Shown piece by piece: positions 40,866-50,307 of a stretch of 64,000 nt of DNA; within the stretch, counting starts at the first letter, position 1; every line of letters starts with the position of its first letter. The DNA is from Actinomadura sp. 7K507. Lineage in GTDB: Bacteria > Actinomycetota > Actinomycetes > Streptosporangiales > Streptosporangiaceae. The stretch is from NCBI RefSeq assembly GCF_004348425.1, contig NZ_SMKK01000011.1:1-64000 (forward strand), in the 5' to 3' direction. The notes below the pieces were generated by a model, which saw nothing but the letters and a program-made list of their open reading frames with translations, was not told where the DNA came from and did no database searches. A program made the translations under genes and the position numbers.

Positions 40866-42015
40866 GAAGGAGGACCTGGCCGGGGCAGTGCGCGCGGCCG
40901 GCGAGGACGAGCGGCTGCGGCGCATCGTCGACGCGCTGCCGTTCGGCCCCGGAGACGCCAACTTCAAAACCGCGATCGGTCACTACGTCCTGGGCGCGTT
41001 CGGGTTGTACTACCCCGAGGATCCACCCGGTCCGGATCGCAGGCCGATGGTGGACGACCTGATCGGGTTCGCCCGGTCGTGGCGCCCCGACCTGGTGCTC
41101 TGGGATCCGCTCTCCTTCCCCTCGCCCGTCGCGGCGCGCGCATGCGGGGCGGCCCACGCCCGGGTGCTGTGGGCCATCGACCACATGGGCTGGACGAGGA
41201 GCAGGCTCCTCGAACGGCTCGAAGGCCTCGACCGGCTCGACAGTCCGCGAAGCCGGCCGCGCGAGGACCCCCTGGACCCGATGGCGAGCATGATGAAGCC
41301 GACCCTGCGGCGGCTGGGCCACGACTTCGACGAGGAACTGATCGTCGGCCAGTGGACCGTCGACCTGATGCCGCCGCGGATGCGGCTGCCCGTCGACCTG
41401 CGCTACGTACCTGTCCAGATGGTTCCCTACACCGGTGCGGACGTCCTCCCGGAATGGCTGTACGAGCGGCCGAGCCGCCCCCGGGTCTGCCTCACGCTGG
41501 GCCTGAGCTCGCGGCATTTCTTCGCGAAGAACTACGGGATTCCCGTCGGGGACCTGCTGGACATGGTGGCCGACCTCGACATCGAGATGGTGGCCACGCT
41601 GAACGACGCGCAGCTCGCCTCGGTGGACCGCGTCCCGCCCAACGTCAAGGTGGTGGACTACGTGCCGCTCACCCAGCTCCTGCCGACCTGCTCGGCGATC
41701 ATCCATCACGGCGGCGCCGGCACGTTCGCCGCGGCCGTGTCCGCGCGGGTGCCGCAGCTCGTCATCCCGACCGAGGGCGCGGAGCGGGTCGAGGTGGGCG
41801 ACCACGTCGCGCTCCGGGGCGCCGGGCTGTCGATGCCGACCGTCGAGAGCGGCCTGCTCACCGTCGACGACGTGAAGAAATCGCTCGTACGCATCCTGAA
41901 CGAGCCGTCCTTCCGGAGGGGGGCCGGTGAGCTGCGCGCGGATCTGGCGGCCACGCCGTCACCGCGCGATGCGGTCCCGATCCTGGAGGACCTCACCGTT
42001 GAGCACCGCCGCTAG
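40702..42015 (+). CDS. Antibiotic-type (GT1) glycosyltransferase
   Basis: A 437-residue GT-B glycosyltransferase: KVLITTMPAAAHLYPYVPLA at the N-terminus, acceptor domain to about residue 215, and the nucleotide-sugar site IIHHGGAGTFAAAVSARVPQ with VIPTEGAERVEVGDHVAL. The HHGGAGT motif and overall length fit actinomycete enzymes that attach deoxysugars to polyketides (UrdGT, DesVII type). As the only glycosyltransferase in the cluster, it should transfer the dTDP-aminosugar made by rmlA, rmlB, the epimerase and the aminotransferase. CGGAG lies 11 bases upstream of the ATG. Confidence 0.9.
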   Translation: MKVLITTMPAAAHLYPYVPLAWALQSAGHEVRVASHPDMADTIVKAGLTAVAVGEKEDLAGAVRAAGEDERLRRIVDALPFGPGDANFKTAIGHYVLGAFGLYYPEDPPGPDRRPMVDDLIGFARSWRPDLVLWDPLSFPSPVAARACGAAHARVLWAIDHMGWTRSRLLERLEGLDRLDSPRSRPREDPLDPMASMMKPTLRRLGHDFDEELIVGQWTVDLMPPRMRLPVDLRYVPVQMVPYTGADVLPEWLYERPSRPRVCLTLGLSSRHFFAKNYGIPVGDLLDMVADLDIEMVATLNDAQLASVDRVPPNVKVVDYVPLTQLLPTCSAIIHHGGAGTFAAAVSARVPQLVIPTEGAERVEVGDHVALRGAGLSMPTVESGLLTVDDVKKSLVRILNEPSFRRGAGELRADLAATPSPRDAVPILEDLTVEHRR

Positions 42016-42024
42016 GGGAACCCC

Positions 42025-44205
42025 ATGAGCATGGACACCTCCGAAGGCGCGAAGGCGGGAACCGGCCGCGCCGGAGCGCGCGAGTGGGCGGGGCTCGCCG
42101 TCGTCGCGCTGCTCATCCTGGTCGTCTCCGCCGACCTGAACGTGCTGCATCTGGCCGTCCCGAAGCTGAGCGCGGACCTGCGTCCGGGCGCCGCGCAGCT
42201 GCTCTGGATCACCGACGTGTACGGATTCGTGATCGCCGGATTCCTGATCACGATGGGCACCCTGGGCGACCGGATCGGCAGGCGCCGGCTGCTGCTGTGG
42301 GGCGCGGCGGCCTTCGGCGGTGCGTCCGTGCTCGCCGCGCTGGCGCCGAGCGCGGAGATGCTCATCGGCGCGCGGGCGCTGCTGGGGATCGCCGGGGCGA
42401 TGGTGCTGCCATCCGCGCTTTCGCTGATCAGGGCCGCGTTTCACGATCCCGGGCAGCGGAAGCTCGCCATCGCGGTGTGGATCACCGCGTTCTCCGTGGG
42501 CAGCGCGCTGGGCCCGCTGCTGGGTGGAGTTCTGCTCCAGCACTTCTGGTGGGGCTCGGTGTTCCTGCCCGGCGTGGCGGCGATCGTGCCGCTCCTGGCC
42601 GCTGGTCCCGTTCTGCTGCCGGAGTACCGCGATCCGGGTGGGGGCCGGCTCGACCTGCCGAGCGCGGCCCTCTCGCTGGGCGCGGTGCTGGCCGTCGTGT
42701 ACGGCCTCAAGCAGATCGCCGAGTACGGGCCGGGATCCGCGGCGGCCGCGGCCATCCTGGCCGGTCTCGCGGTGGGGGCGGTGTTCCTGCGCCGCCAGGT
42801 CCGGCTCGCCGATCCGCTGATCGACGTGCGGCTGTTCGCCGACCGCGTCTTCAGCGGCGCGCTGGCCGCGCAGGCGCTGGGCGTCTTCATCATGGGCGGG
42901 ACGTTCTTCCTCGTCGCTCAGTACCTGCAGCTCGTGCTGGCCCTGTCGCCCCTGGAGGCGGCGCTGTGGCTGGTGCCGACGGCCCTCGCGCTGGTGGCGG
43001 GCTCCATGACGGCGCCGCTGCTGGCGCAGCGGATCCGCCCGGCACACGTGATGGGCGGGGGCCTGCTGCTGGCCGCGGGCGGCTTCGCGGTCCTGAGCCT
43101 GGCGGACGGGTCCACCCTGACCTATGTCGTGGCCGGCTTCGTGGTCGTCGCCCTCGGCCTCAGCCCGGTGGTGGCGCTCAGCACCGACATGATCGTCGCA
43201 GCGGCGCCGCCCGAACGGGCCGGCTCCGCCTCGGGGATCTCCGAGTCCGGCAACGAGCTCGGCCAGGCGCTCGGCATCGCGGTCCTGGGCGGCGCCGGCA
43301 CCGCCGTCTACCGCGGCCGGGTGGAGGACTCCCTGCCCGCGGGCGTCCCGGCCGAGGGCGCACAGGCCGCGCAGGACACGCTCGGCGCCGCGATCTCGGT
43401 GGCCCAGGGCCTGCCCGCCGATCTCTCGGCCCGGGTGACGGACGTCTCCCGCGACGCGTTCACCGACGGCCTGCAAGTGGTGGCCCTGATCTGCGCTGTG
43501 ATCGCGGCGGTCCTGGCCCTGCTCACCGTGGCGCTGCTGCGCGCCGCACCTCCCGGAGCCGGGCAGTCTCCCGAGGGGGCCGAGGACGCCCCCGAGAAGG
43601 CTCCCGGCGGGACGGTCACCGGGAGCGTCTCCGGGGACCTCCCCGACGTCACGCGCGATGACGCCGGTGCCGTGCTGGTCGGGGAGCCGGCCGCCGCCGA
43701 CACCGCGCTCGGTGACGAGCTCCGGGAACGGACTCCCGGCCTGCTGTCGCTCAGCCGGTTCGTGAGCGTCGACGGCGAAAGCGTCCTGCTCTACGCGCAG
43801 ACGACGGGAGACGAGCGCGTCGCGGGACTGTTCCGGGCGCTCGGAGTCGAGTACACCGAGTACGTCCTCTATCGCAGCCACGCGCCGGAGACCTCGCGTG
43901 TCCCGGGCTGCGTCGTGGCGGTCAGCGTCGAGACCCGGGACGCGACGGTGGCGCGGCAGTGGTCCGACGCCGTCATCGCGGCGCTGGAGAGCGAGGGGCA
44001 CGCCGGCGGACTGTCGGCCCATCTGCACATCAGCACGGACGGTAAGCGAGTCCTCAACTACGCCGAGTGGGCCGATGAACGAGCCCACCGCGCGGCCATG
44101 GACGACACCCACCCCGAGAGCCCGCAGTGGCGCCTGGTGCAGGAGATGCCCGGCGTGAAGCCGCTCGGGTTCCAGCGATACCACCTCGACCGAACGGTCC
44201 GGTGA
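42025..44205 (+). CDS. MFS exporter fused to an antibiotic-biosynthesis-monooxygenase-like domain
   Basis: A 726-residue two-part protein. Residues 1-505 are a 14-helix DHA2-type exporter (EmrB/SmvA-like): LWITDVYGFVIAGFLITMGT, GDRIGRRRLLLWG and GISESGNELGQALGIAVLG. After a Pro/Glu/Gly-rich linker (about 510-560), residues about 565-726 form two small ferredoxin-like halves of the ABM type. The second half, SAHLHISTDGKRVLNYAEW, is very like ABM oxygenases of aromatic polyketide clusters. ABM enzymes oxidise anthrones and quinols without cofactors; the domain may instead bind the product. There is no stop or start between the parts. AGGGGAA precedes the ATG. A role in self-resistance coupled to late oxidation is possible. 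Confidence 0.82.
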   Translation: MSMDTSEGAKAGTGRAGAREWAGLAVVALLILVVSADLNVLHLAVPKLSADLRPGAAQLLWITDVYGFVIAGFLITMGTLGDRIGRRRLLLWGAAAFGGASVLAALAPSAEMLIGARALLGIAGAMVLPSALSLIRAAFHDPGQRKLAIAVWITAFSVGSALGPLLGGVLLQHFWWGSVFLPGVAAIVPLLAAGPVLLPEYRDPGGGRLDLPSAALSLGAVLAVVYGLKQIAEYGPGSAAAAAILAGLAVGAVFLRRQVRLADPLIDVRLFADRVFSGALAAQALGVFIMGGTFFLVAQYLQLVLALSPLEAALWLVPTALALVAGSMTAPLLAQRIRPAHVMGGGLLLAAGGFAVLSLADGSTLTYVVAGFVVVALGLSPVVALSTDMIVAAAPPERAGSASGISESGNELGQALGIAVLGGAGTAVYRGRVEDSLPAGVPAEGAQAAQDTLGAAISVAQGLPADLSARVTDVSRDAFTDGLQVVALICAVIAAVLALLTVALLRAAPPGAGQSPEGAEDAPEKAPGGTVTGSVSGDLPDVTRDDAGAVLVGEPAAADTALGDELRERTPGLLSLSRFVSVDGESVLLYAQTTGDERVAGLFRALGVEYTEYVLYRSHAPETSRVPGCVVAVSVETRDATVARQWSDAVIAALESEGHAGGLSAHLHISTDGKRVLNYAEWADERAHRAAMDDTHPESPQWRLVQEMPGVKPLGFQRYHLDRTVR

Positions 44206-44236
44206 CGAACGGCCCATGACGAAGGGAGGTCGGCGG

Positions 44237-44875
44237 ATGCGACCGCTCGGCCTGGAGGGCGCCTGGCTCCAGGAGCCCGACATCCACACCGATGAACGCG
44301 GCGCCTTCCACGAGTGGTTCCGCGACGAGGGGTTCGCGGAGGCGACCGGCCGGCCACTCCGGGTCGCCCAGGCGAACCGCTCGGTCTCGCGCCGGGGTGT
44401 GCTGCGCGGCGTCCACTACGCCGACGTGCCGCCCGGACAGGCGAAGTACGTGATGTGCGTGAGCGGGGCGGTCATGGACGCCGTCGTCGACCTTCGCACG
44501 GGCTCGCCGTGGTTCGGCCGTGCCGAGACCGTACGGCTGGACTCCGCGTCGGGACGCGCGGTCTACATGGCCGAGGGCTTCGGGCACGCCTTCATGGCGC
44601 TCACCGACGAGGCCACCGTCGTCTACCTGTGTTCGGAGGGCTACGCGCCGCGGCGCGAGCATGCGATCCACCCGCTCGACCCGGACCTGGCGATCGAGTG
44701 GCCGCGCGGCATCGAGCCGGTCCTGTCGGACAAGGACGCCGCCGCGCCGACCCTGAAAGCCGCCGAACACTCCGGCGCGCTGCCGTCCTACGCGGAGTGC
44801 CGGGCCCTCTACCGGCGGCCGCGCGAGGGGACGCCGGTCGCCGGCGAGTCCCCGGAGAGCCCCGAGGAGAAGTAA
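44237..44875 (+). CDS. rmlC: dTDP-4-keto-6-deoxyhexose 3,5- (or 5-) epimerase
   Basis: A 212-residue RmlC-type cupin: DERGAFHEWFRDEGF, ANRSVSRRGVLRGVHYADVP (catalytic His in RGVHY), KYVMCVSGAVMDAVVDLR and YMAEGFGHAFMAL. The substrate pocket resembles secondary-metabolite epimerases, which may invert only C-5 or C-3. The ATG at 44237 has AAGGGAGG upstream; an alternative at 44216 lacks one. It is directly followed by the sugar aminotransferase, so epimerisation may come before C-4 amination. Confidence 0.87.
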   Translation: MRPLGLEGAWLQEPDIHTDERGAFHEWFRDEGFAEATGRPLRVAQANRSVSRRGVLRGVHYADVPPGQAKYVMCVSGAVMDAVVDLRTGSPWFGRAETVRLDSASGRAVYMAEGFGHAFMALTDEATVVYLCSEGYAPRREHAIHPLDPDLAIEWPRGIEPVLSDKDAAAPTLKAAEHSGALPSYAECRALYRRPREGTPVAGESPESPEEK

Positions 44876-46027
44876 ATGATCAACGTATTCCAGCCCAGCC
44901 TGGGCGAGGAGGAGCTGGCCGCCGTCGCGGAGGTCTTCGACAGCGACTGGCTCGGCCACGGACCGCGCACCAAGGATTTCGAGGCGGCGTTCGCCCGGCA
45001 CATCGGTGTCCCGGCGGACAACGTGGTCTTCATCAGCTCGGCCACCGACGGGCTCTTCCTGGCCACGGAGCTGCTCGGCTGCGGTCCGCAGGACGATGTC
45101 GTCCTCCCGTCCATCAGCTTCGTGGGCGCCGCGAACGCCGTGGCCGCGACCGGCGCCCGGCCGGTGTTCTGCGATGTGGACCGGCACACCCTCAACCCGT
45201 CCGCCGAGAACGTCGAGCGCAGCCTGACACCGCGTACCAGGGCGGTCCTGCCCCTCCACTACGGGGGGCACCCTGGCGCCATCGACGAGATCGCCCGGCT
45301 GTGCCGGGAGCGCGGCATCACGCTGATCGAGGACGCGGCCTGCGCCGTGACCTCCGCCGTCGACGGCCAGGCGTGCGGCACCTTCGGCGATCTGGCGGTG
45401 TGGAGCTTCGACGCGATGAAGATCCTCGTCACCGGAGACGGCGGGATGCTGTACGCGCGCGATCCCGACCACGCCCGGCGGGTCCGGGCGCTGGCCTACC
45501 ACGGCCTGGACCAGTTCAGCGGCCGGTCGAGGTCGTCCAGGGTGCCCCACCGGTGGTGGGAGCTCAGCGTGCGCGACTTCGGGCACCGGATGATCGGCAA
45601 CGACCTCACGGCCGCCATCGGCGGCGTGCAGCTTCGCAGGCTGCCCGAGTTCCAGCGCCGGCGCCGGGCCGTGGTCGAGGCCTACGACGACCTGCTGGCC
45701 GGGATCCCCGGGGTGCGGCTGCCACCGCGCCCGCCCGCCGGGCACACCACGTCCGGCTACTTCTACTGGGTGCAGCTGCCCCCGGCGATCAGGGACCGGG
45801 TCGCGGCCGACCTGCTCGACCGCGGCATCTACACCACGTTCCGCTACCCGCCGCTGCACAAGGTGCCCGCGTACCGGTCCGCGGCCGAGCTGCCCGGTTC
45901 CGACCGGGCGGCCGAGAGCACCCTGCTGCTCCCGGTGCACCAGAGCCTGGCGGACGCGGACGTGCGCACGGTGGCCGCCGAGTTCCGCGAGGCCGTCGAG
46001 CGCGCCGCCACCGCGGCGCACATCTGA
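44876..46027 (+). CDS. Sugar aminotransferase (DegT/DnrJ/EryC1), DesI-like
   Basis: A 383-residue PLP enzyme. It has FISSATDGLFLATELL, SFVGAANAVAATGARPVFCDV, IEDAACAVTS, and the PLP-lysine segment WSFDAMKILVTGDGGM. The C-terminal YFYWVQLP and GIYTTFRYPPLHKVPAYR resemble DesI-type enzymes, which aminate C-4 of dTDP-4-keto-6-deoxyhexose. The product would be a 4-amino-4,6-dideoxysugar. No sugar N-methyltransferase or 2,3-dehydratase is present in the window. The ATG directly follows the previous stop, with GAGGAGAAG as ribosome site. Confidence 0.88.
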   Translation: MINVFQPSLGEEELAAVAEVFDSDWLGHGPRTKDFEAAFARHIGVPADNVVFISSATDGLFLATELLGCGPQDDVVLPSISFVGAANAVAATGARPVFCDVDRHTLNPSAENVERSLTPRTRAVLPLHYGGHPGAIDEIARLCRERGITLIEDAACAVTSAVDGQACGTFGDLAVWSFDAMKILVTGDGGMLYARDPDHARRVRALAYHGLDQFSGRSRSSRVPHRWWELSVRDFGHRMIGNDLTAAIGGVQLRRLPEFQRRRRAVVEAYDDLLAGIPGVRLPPRPPAGHTTSGYFYWVQLPPAIRDRVAADLLDRGIYTTFRYPPLHKVPAYRSAAELPGSDRAAESTLLLPVHQSLADADVRTVAAEFREAVERAATAAHI

Positions 46028-46069
46028 AGACCGGCCGAACCCATCGAGAACCCATCGAGGAGGTAGATC

Positions 46070-46642
46070 ATGAACGGAGGAAGAACGCGGCTCGCCGTGA
46101 TCGTGGGAAGCACCAGGGAAGGGCGGTTCGGCCCGACCGCGGCCCGCTGGTTCCTCGGGCAGGCCCGCCAGCGGCGGGACATGGACATCGACGTCATCGA
46201 CCTCGCCGAGGAGCGGCTCCCCGCGGTGCTCACCGCGGACCGGCCCCCAGAGGTGGAGGCCGTCGGCCGCCGGCTGGAGGCCGCCGACGCGTACGTGGTG
46301 GTGACCGCCGAGTACAACCACAGTTTCCCGGCGAGCCTCAAGAACGCGATCGACTGGTTCCTCACCGAATGGCAGGCCAAGCCGGTCGGATTCGTCTCCT
46401 ACGGGGGCGTGGCCGGCGGACTGCGCGCGGTGGAGCAGCTCCGCCTGGTGTTCGCCGAGCTGCACGCGGTCACCGTCAGGGACTCGGTGAGCTTCTACAA
46501 CTACCCTGACCGGTTCGACGGCGCGGGCGACCCCGTCGACCCCGAGACGTGCAACGGCGCCGCGAAGATCATGCTCGACCAGCTCGCCTGGTGGGCCGGC
46601 GCCCTCCGGGAGGCGCGGGCGCGGACGCCCTACGGCTCCTGA
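46070..46642 (+). CDS. NADPH-dependent FMN reductase
   Basis: A 190-residue flavodoxin-like protein: VIVGSTREGRFGPTAARWF is the FMN phosphate loop, VVTAEYNHSFPASLKNAIDW the flavin-contact segment and VSYGGVAGGLRAVEQLR the third loop. Such reductases supply reduced flavin to two-component oxygenases or reduce quinones. No FMNH2-dependent oxygenase is encoded here, so direct quinone reduction or support of FAD oxygenases is possible. GAGGAGGTAG lies 5 bases upstream of the ATG. It is the last rightward gene. Confidence 0.87.
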   Translation: MNGGRTRLAVIVGSTREGRFGPTAARWFLGQARQRRDMDIDVIDLAEERLPAVLTADRPPEVEAVGRRLEAADAYVVVTAEYNHSFPASLKNAIDWFLTEWQAKPVGFVSYGGVAGGLRAVEQLRLVFAELHAVTVRDSVSFYNYPDRFDGAGDPVDPETCNGAAKIMLDQLAWWAGALREARARTPYGS

Positions 46643-46655
46643 TCAGGTGATCAGG
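46638..46655. terminator. Short palindrome between convergent cluster halves
   Basis: CCTGATCA and TGATCAGG pair around GG. It overlaps the FMN reductase stop and ends 5 bases before the accA stop, where rightward and leftward cluster transcripts meet. Confidence 0.5.
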
Positions 46656-46659
46656 CGGA

Positions 46660-48471
46660 TCACGAATCCCGGATCTCGCAGATGACGTCGCCGGCCGAGA
46701 CGGCCGCCCCGGGCTCGGCCGTCAGGCCGGCGACGGTGCCCGGCCGGTGGGCGTACAGCGGCTGCTCCATCTTCATGGCTTCGAGCACGGCGATGAGGTC
46801 GCCCTCGTCGACGCGGGCGCCGTTCTCGGCCGCGACCTTGGCGACGGTTCCCTGCAGCGGCGCGGTGAGCGCCTCGCCGGAAACCTCCCCTCCGCCCGTC
46901 GCCGGAACCGGCGGCGAGGCGCGCCGGGGCCTCGCCGCGCCGCCCTCCGGATGGGGTGCCTGCCCGGCGGACGGCCCCAGGGACGCGGGCACGGAGACGT
47001 CCAGCCGTCTGCCGTCGACCTCGACCACGACCGTCTCGCGGGGCTCGTCCGCCGCATCCGGTTCGCCGCCGGGTGACGGTGGGTGCGGCGCGATCTCGTT
47101 GCCGAACTCGGTCTCGATCCACCGGGTGTGGACGCCGAGCGGGCCGCCGGAGCCGTGCCGCTCCGGGGCGAAGGCGGGATCGCGGACCACCGCGCGGTGG
47201 AAGGGGATGACCGTGGGCAGGCCCTCCACCTCGAACTCGTCCAGCGCGCGGGCCGCACGGCGCAGGGCCTCTTCGCGGGTCGCGCCGGTGACGATCAGCT
47301 TGGCCAGCAGCGGGTCCCAGGCCGGTCCGATCACCGAGCCCGGCCGCACTCCGCTGTCGAGCCGTACCCCCGGGCCCGCGGGTGCCCGCATGGCGGTGAC
47401 GGTGCCCGGCGCGGGCAGGAAGCCGCGCCCGGGATCCTCGGCGTTCACGCGGAACTCGATGGAGTGCCCGCGCACCGGCGGGCCGCCGTACCCGATGCGC
47501 TCGCCCTCGGCGATGCGGAACATCTCCCGGACGAGGTCGATGCCGGTGACCTCCTCGGTGACCGGGTGCTCGACCTGCAGCCGGGTGTTGACCTCCAGGA
47601 ACGAGATCGTCCCGTCCGCCACCAGGAACTCGCAGGTGCCCGCCCCCACATACCCGGCCTCGCGCAGGATCGCCTCGGACGAGACGCGCAGCAGGTCGGT
47701 CTGCTCCTCGCTCAGGAACGGCGCGGGGGCCTCCTCGACCAGCTTCTGATGGCGGCGTTGCAGCGAGCAGTCCCGTGTCGAGACCACCACGACCCCGCCG
47801 TGCGCGTCGGCCAGGCACTGGGTCTCCACGTGCCGGGGCCGGTCGAGATAGCGCTCAACGAAGCACTCACCGCGGCCGAAGGCGCCGGTGGCCTCCCGCA
47901 CCGCCGACTCGTACAGCTCGGGGATCTCCGCCAGGGTACGGGCGACCCGCAGGCCCCGCCCGCCGCCGCCGTACGCCGCCTTGATCGCGACCGGCGTCCC
48001 GTGCCGCCCGGCGAACGCGAGCACCTCGTCCACGCCCGACACCGGGCCGGGCGTACCGGGCACCAGCGGGGCGCCGGCGCGCTCGGCGATCCGGCGGGCC
48101 GACACCTTGTCGCCGAGCGCGCTGATGGCCTCCGGCGGCGGGCCGATCCAGGTCAGGCCCGCGTCCAGGACCGCCTGTGCGAACCCGGCGTTCTCGGACA
48201 GGAAGCCGTAGCCGGGGTGGATCGCGTCGGCGCCCACGGCCGCCGCCGCCTCGATCACCTTGGCGCCGTCGAGGTAGCTCGCCGCGGGGGTGTCGCCCCC
48301 GAGCGCGTACGCCTCGTCGGCGGCGTGCACGTGCGGCGCCCCGCGGTCCGGGTCGGCGTAGACGGCGGCGCTCGCGATCCCGGCGTCCTTGCATGCCCGG
48401 GCGATGCGTACCGCGATCTCACCACGGTTGGCGATCAGGACCTTCCGCAGCGTCACCTTGTGCTGTGTCAT
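46660..48471 (-). CDS. accA: Acyl-CoA carboxylase alpha subunit (biotin carboxylase + BCCP)
   Basis: A 603-residue protein. The biotin carboxylase part (1-450) has [20 protein letters not shown], the ATP loop [13 protein letters not shown], and [19 protein letters not shown] Pro/Ala-rich hinge (about 490-530) leads to the biotinyl domain with EAMKMEQ, whose Lys takes biotin. It carboxylates biotin for the beta subunit, which makes malonyl-CoA. Its placement in the cluster (as JadJ in jadomycin biosynthesis) suggests a dedicated extender supply. GAGAGAGGTG precedes the ATG. The small accE gene overlaps its start by 53 bases. Confidence 0.93.
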   Translation of the reverse strand: MTQHKVTLRKVLIANRGEIAVRIARACKDAGIASAAVYADPDRGAPHVHAADEAYALGGDTPAASYLDGAKVIEAAAAVGADAIHPGYGFLSENAGFAQAVLDAGLTWIGPPPEAISALGDKVSARRIAERAGAPLVPGTPGPVSGVDEVLAFAGRHGTPVAIKAAYGGGGRGLRVARTLAEIPELYESAVREATGAFGRGECFVERYLDRPRHVETQCLADAHGGVVVVSTRDCSLQRRHQKLVEEAPAPFLSEEQTDLLRVSSEAILREAGYVGAGTCEFLVADGTISFLEVNTRLQVEHPVTEEVTGIDLVREMFRIAEGERIGYGGPPVRGHSIEFRVNAEDPGRGFLPAPGTVTAMRAPAGPGVRLDSGVRPGSVIGPAWDPLLAKLIVTGATREEALRRAARALDEFEVEGLPTVIPFHRAVVRDPAFAPERHGSGGPLGVHTRWIETEFGNEIAPHPPSPGGEPDAADEPRETVVVEVDGRRLDVSVPASLGPSAGQAPHPEGGAARPRRASPPVPATGGGEVSGEALTAPLQGTVAKVAAENGARVDEGDLIAVLEAMKMEQPLYAHRPGTVAGLTAEPGAAVSAGDVICEIRDS

Positions 48472-48700
48472 GGCGCACCTCTCTCGCCCGCCGCCCGTCC
48501 CGCCAGCTGTGCGGCGGCCGGAACGCGGGGGACCGCCACGCGGCCGTCGCCCGGCGGTCCTGCCCGCGCCCCCGCCCGGCCGCGGCGCGGCGGGCGCGAA
48601 GCAGCAGCACCACGGCGATCGCGGCCAGGTCCTCGGGTCGGGCGCCGCCCCTTTCGATCCGTATGAGAGGGGTGGGACGGGCGGTGTCTGGACGGGTCAC
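48419..48700 (-). CDS. accE: Acyl-CoA carboxylase epsilon subunit
   Basis: A 93-residue protein, easily missed because it overlaps the accA start. It has [21 protein letters not shown] near the N-terminus, a basic/Ala-rich linker, then [14 protein letters not shown], the C-terminal Trp/Pro/His block of actinobacterial AccE/PccE subunits. These small proteins stabilise the alpha-beta carboxylase complex. Start taken as the GTG at 48700; no strong ribosome site was found. It lies between the beta and alpha genes, the usual place. The overlap with accA (53 bases, other frame) is longer than usual. Confidence 0.78.
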   Translation of the reverse strand: MTRPDTARPTPLIRIERGGARPEDLAAIAVVLLLRARRAAAGRGRGQDRRATAAWRSPAFRPPHSWRDGRRAREVRHDTAQGDAAEGPDRQPW

Positions 48701-48756
48701 AGGGGGCGTTCCTTCGCGTACGGCTCCGGGGGCGTGCTCTCGGTCGGCTCGGACGT

Positions 48757-50307
48757 TCACTGCGGCGGGGCACCGTGCTTGCGCTGGGGCAGTTCGGCGT
48801 GCTTGGAGCGGAGCATCTCCAGCGACCGGATCAGCACCGGCCGGGTGTCGCGCGGGTCGATGACGTCGTCGATCAGGCCGCACTCGGCCGCGTGGTACGG
48901 ATGGACCAGCTCGGCCCGGTACTCCTTGGTCTTCTGTTCCCGCATGGCCGCGGGGTCGTCGGCCGCGGCGATCTGCCTGCGGAAGACGACGTCGGCGGCC
49001 CCCTCGGCGCCCATCACCGCGATCTCGTTGGTCGGCCAGGCGAAGGCCAGGTCGGCGCCGATCGAACGGGAGTCCATGACGATGTAGGCGCCGCCGTAGG
49101 CCTTGCGCAGCACGACCGACACCCGCGGGACCGTCGCGTTGCAGTACGCGTAGAGCAGCTTGGCGCCGTGCCGGATGATGCCGCCGTGCTCCTGGTCGAC
49201 GCCGGGCAGGAAGCCGGGGACGTCGACCAGGGAGACCAGCGGGATGTTGAACGCGTCGCAGAAGGAGACGAACCCGGCGCCCTTCTCGCTGGCGGGGATG
49301 TCCAGCACGCCGGCCAGGTGTGCGGGCTGGTTCGCCACCACGCCCACCACCTGGCCGCCGAGCCGTGCCAGCGCGCACACCAGGTTCGCCGCCCAGGTGG
49401 GCTGCACCTCGAAGAACTCGCCGTCGTCGGCCAGCTCCGCGAGCACGCGACGGACGTCGTAGGTGCGGGAGGAGTCGGCCGGGACGAGGTCGATCAGGGC
49501 GTCGCCGGTCCGGTCCGGTGGATCGGTGGACGGCTGGTCGGGCGGCAGCTCGCGGTTGTTGGCGGGCAGCAAGGACAGCAGGAAACGGACGTCGTGCAGG
49601 CATGACTCCTCGTCCTCATAGGTCAGGGTGGCGACTCCGGAGGTGGCCGCGTGCACGGCCGCGCCGCCGAGGCCGTCGTGGGACACCCGTTCGCCGGTGA
49701 CCGCCTGCACCACATCCGGCCCGGTGACGAACATCTGCGCGATCCCGCCGACCATGAACACGAAGTCCGACAGTGCGGGGGAGTACGCCGCGCCGCCGGC
49801 GCACGGCCCGAGCATCACGCTGATCTGCGGGACCACGCCGGACATGCGGGTGTTGCGGCGGAAGATCCCGCCGTAGCCGGCCAGCGCCGTCACCCCTTCC
49901 TGGATCCGCGCGCCGGCGCCGTCGTTGAGCCCGACCACCGGTGCTCCGGCGGCCTCCGCCAGGTCCATCAGCTTGTGGATCTTCGCGGCGTGCGCCTCGC
50001 CCAGCGCCCCGCCGAAGATCCGGAAGTCCTGCGCGTAGACGAACACCGTGCGGCCGTGCACCAGGCCCCAGCCGGTCACCACGCCGTCGGAGTGCGGGCG
50101 GCGGTCCTCCAGCCCGAAGCCGGTGGCGCGGTGCCGGCGGAACGGCTCGACCTCGGTGAAGGTGCCGTCGTCCAGCAGCAGCTCCAGCCGCTCGTGCGCG
50201 GTCAGCTTGCCCTTGTCGTGCTGGCGGTCGGTGGCCGCGGGGTCCGGGCCCCGGCGGGCCGCCTCCCGCGTGGCGCGCAGCCCGGCCGGCCGCTCATGCG
50301 GGTGCAT
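48757..50307 (-). CDS. accB: Acyl-CoA carboxylase beta subunit (carboxyltransferase)
   Basis: A 516-residue carboxyltransferase of the AccD/PccB type: KGKLTAHERLELLLDDGTF, GLNDGAGARIQEGVTALAGYG, CAGGAAYSPALSDFVFMV, and VVLRKAYGGAYIVMDSR. It takes the carboxyl from biotin to acetyl-CoA (or propionyl-CoA). A conserved substrate-selecting residue near GPCAGGAAYSPA is not decisive by eye. The ATG at 50307 is chosen because GGAGG lies 8 bases upstream; it overlaps the rmlB end by 14 bases. A LanP/Jad-like cluster-specific malonyl-CoA supply is likely. Confidence 0.92.
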   Translation of the reverse strand: MHPHERPAGLRATREAARRGPDPAATDRQHDKGKLTAHERLELLLDDGTFTEVEPFRRHRATGFGLEDRRPHSDGVVTGWGLVHGRTVFVYAQDFRIFGGALGEAHAAKIHKLMDLAEAAGAPVVGLNDGAGARIQEGVTALAGYGGIFRRNTRMSGVVPQISVMLGPCAGGAAYSPALSDFVFMVGGIAQMFVTGPDVVQAVTGERVSHDGLGGAAVHAATSGVATLTYEDEESCLHDVRFLLSLLPANNRELPPDQPSTDPPDRTGDALIDLVPADSSRTYDVRRVLAELADDGEFFEVQPTWAANLVCALARLGGQVVGVVANQPAHLAGVLDIPASEKGAGFVSFCDAFNIPLVSLVDVPGFLPGVDQEHGGIIRHGAKLLYAYCNATVPRVSVVLRKAYGGAYIVMDSRSIGADLAFAWPTNEIAVMGAEGAADVVFRRQIAAADDPAAMREQKTKEYRAELVHPYHAAECGLIDDVIDPRDTRPVLIRSLEMLRSKHAELPQRKHGAPPQ

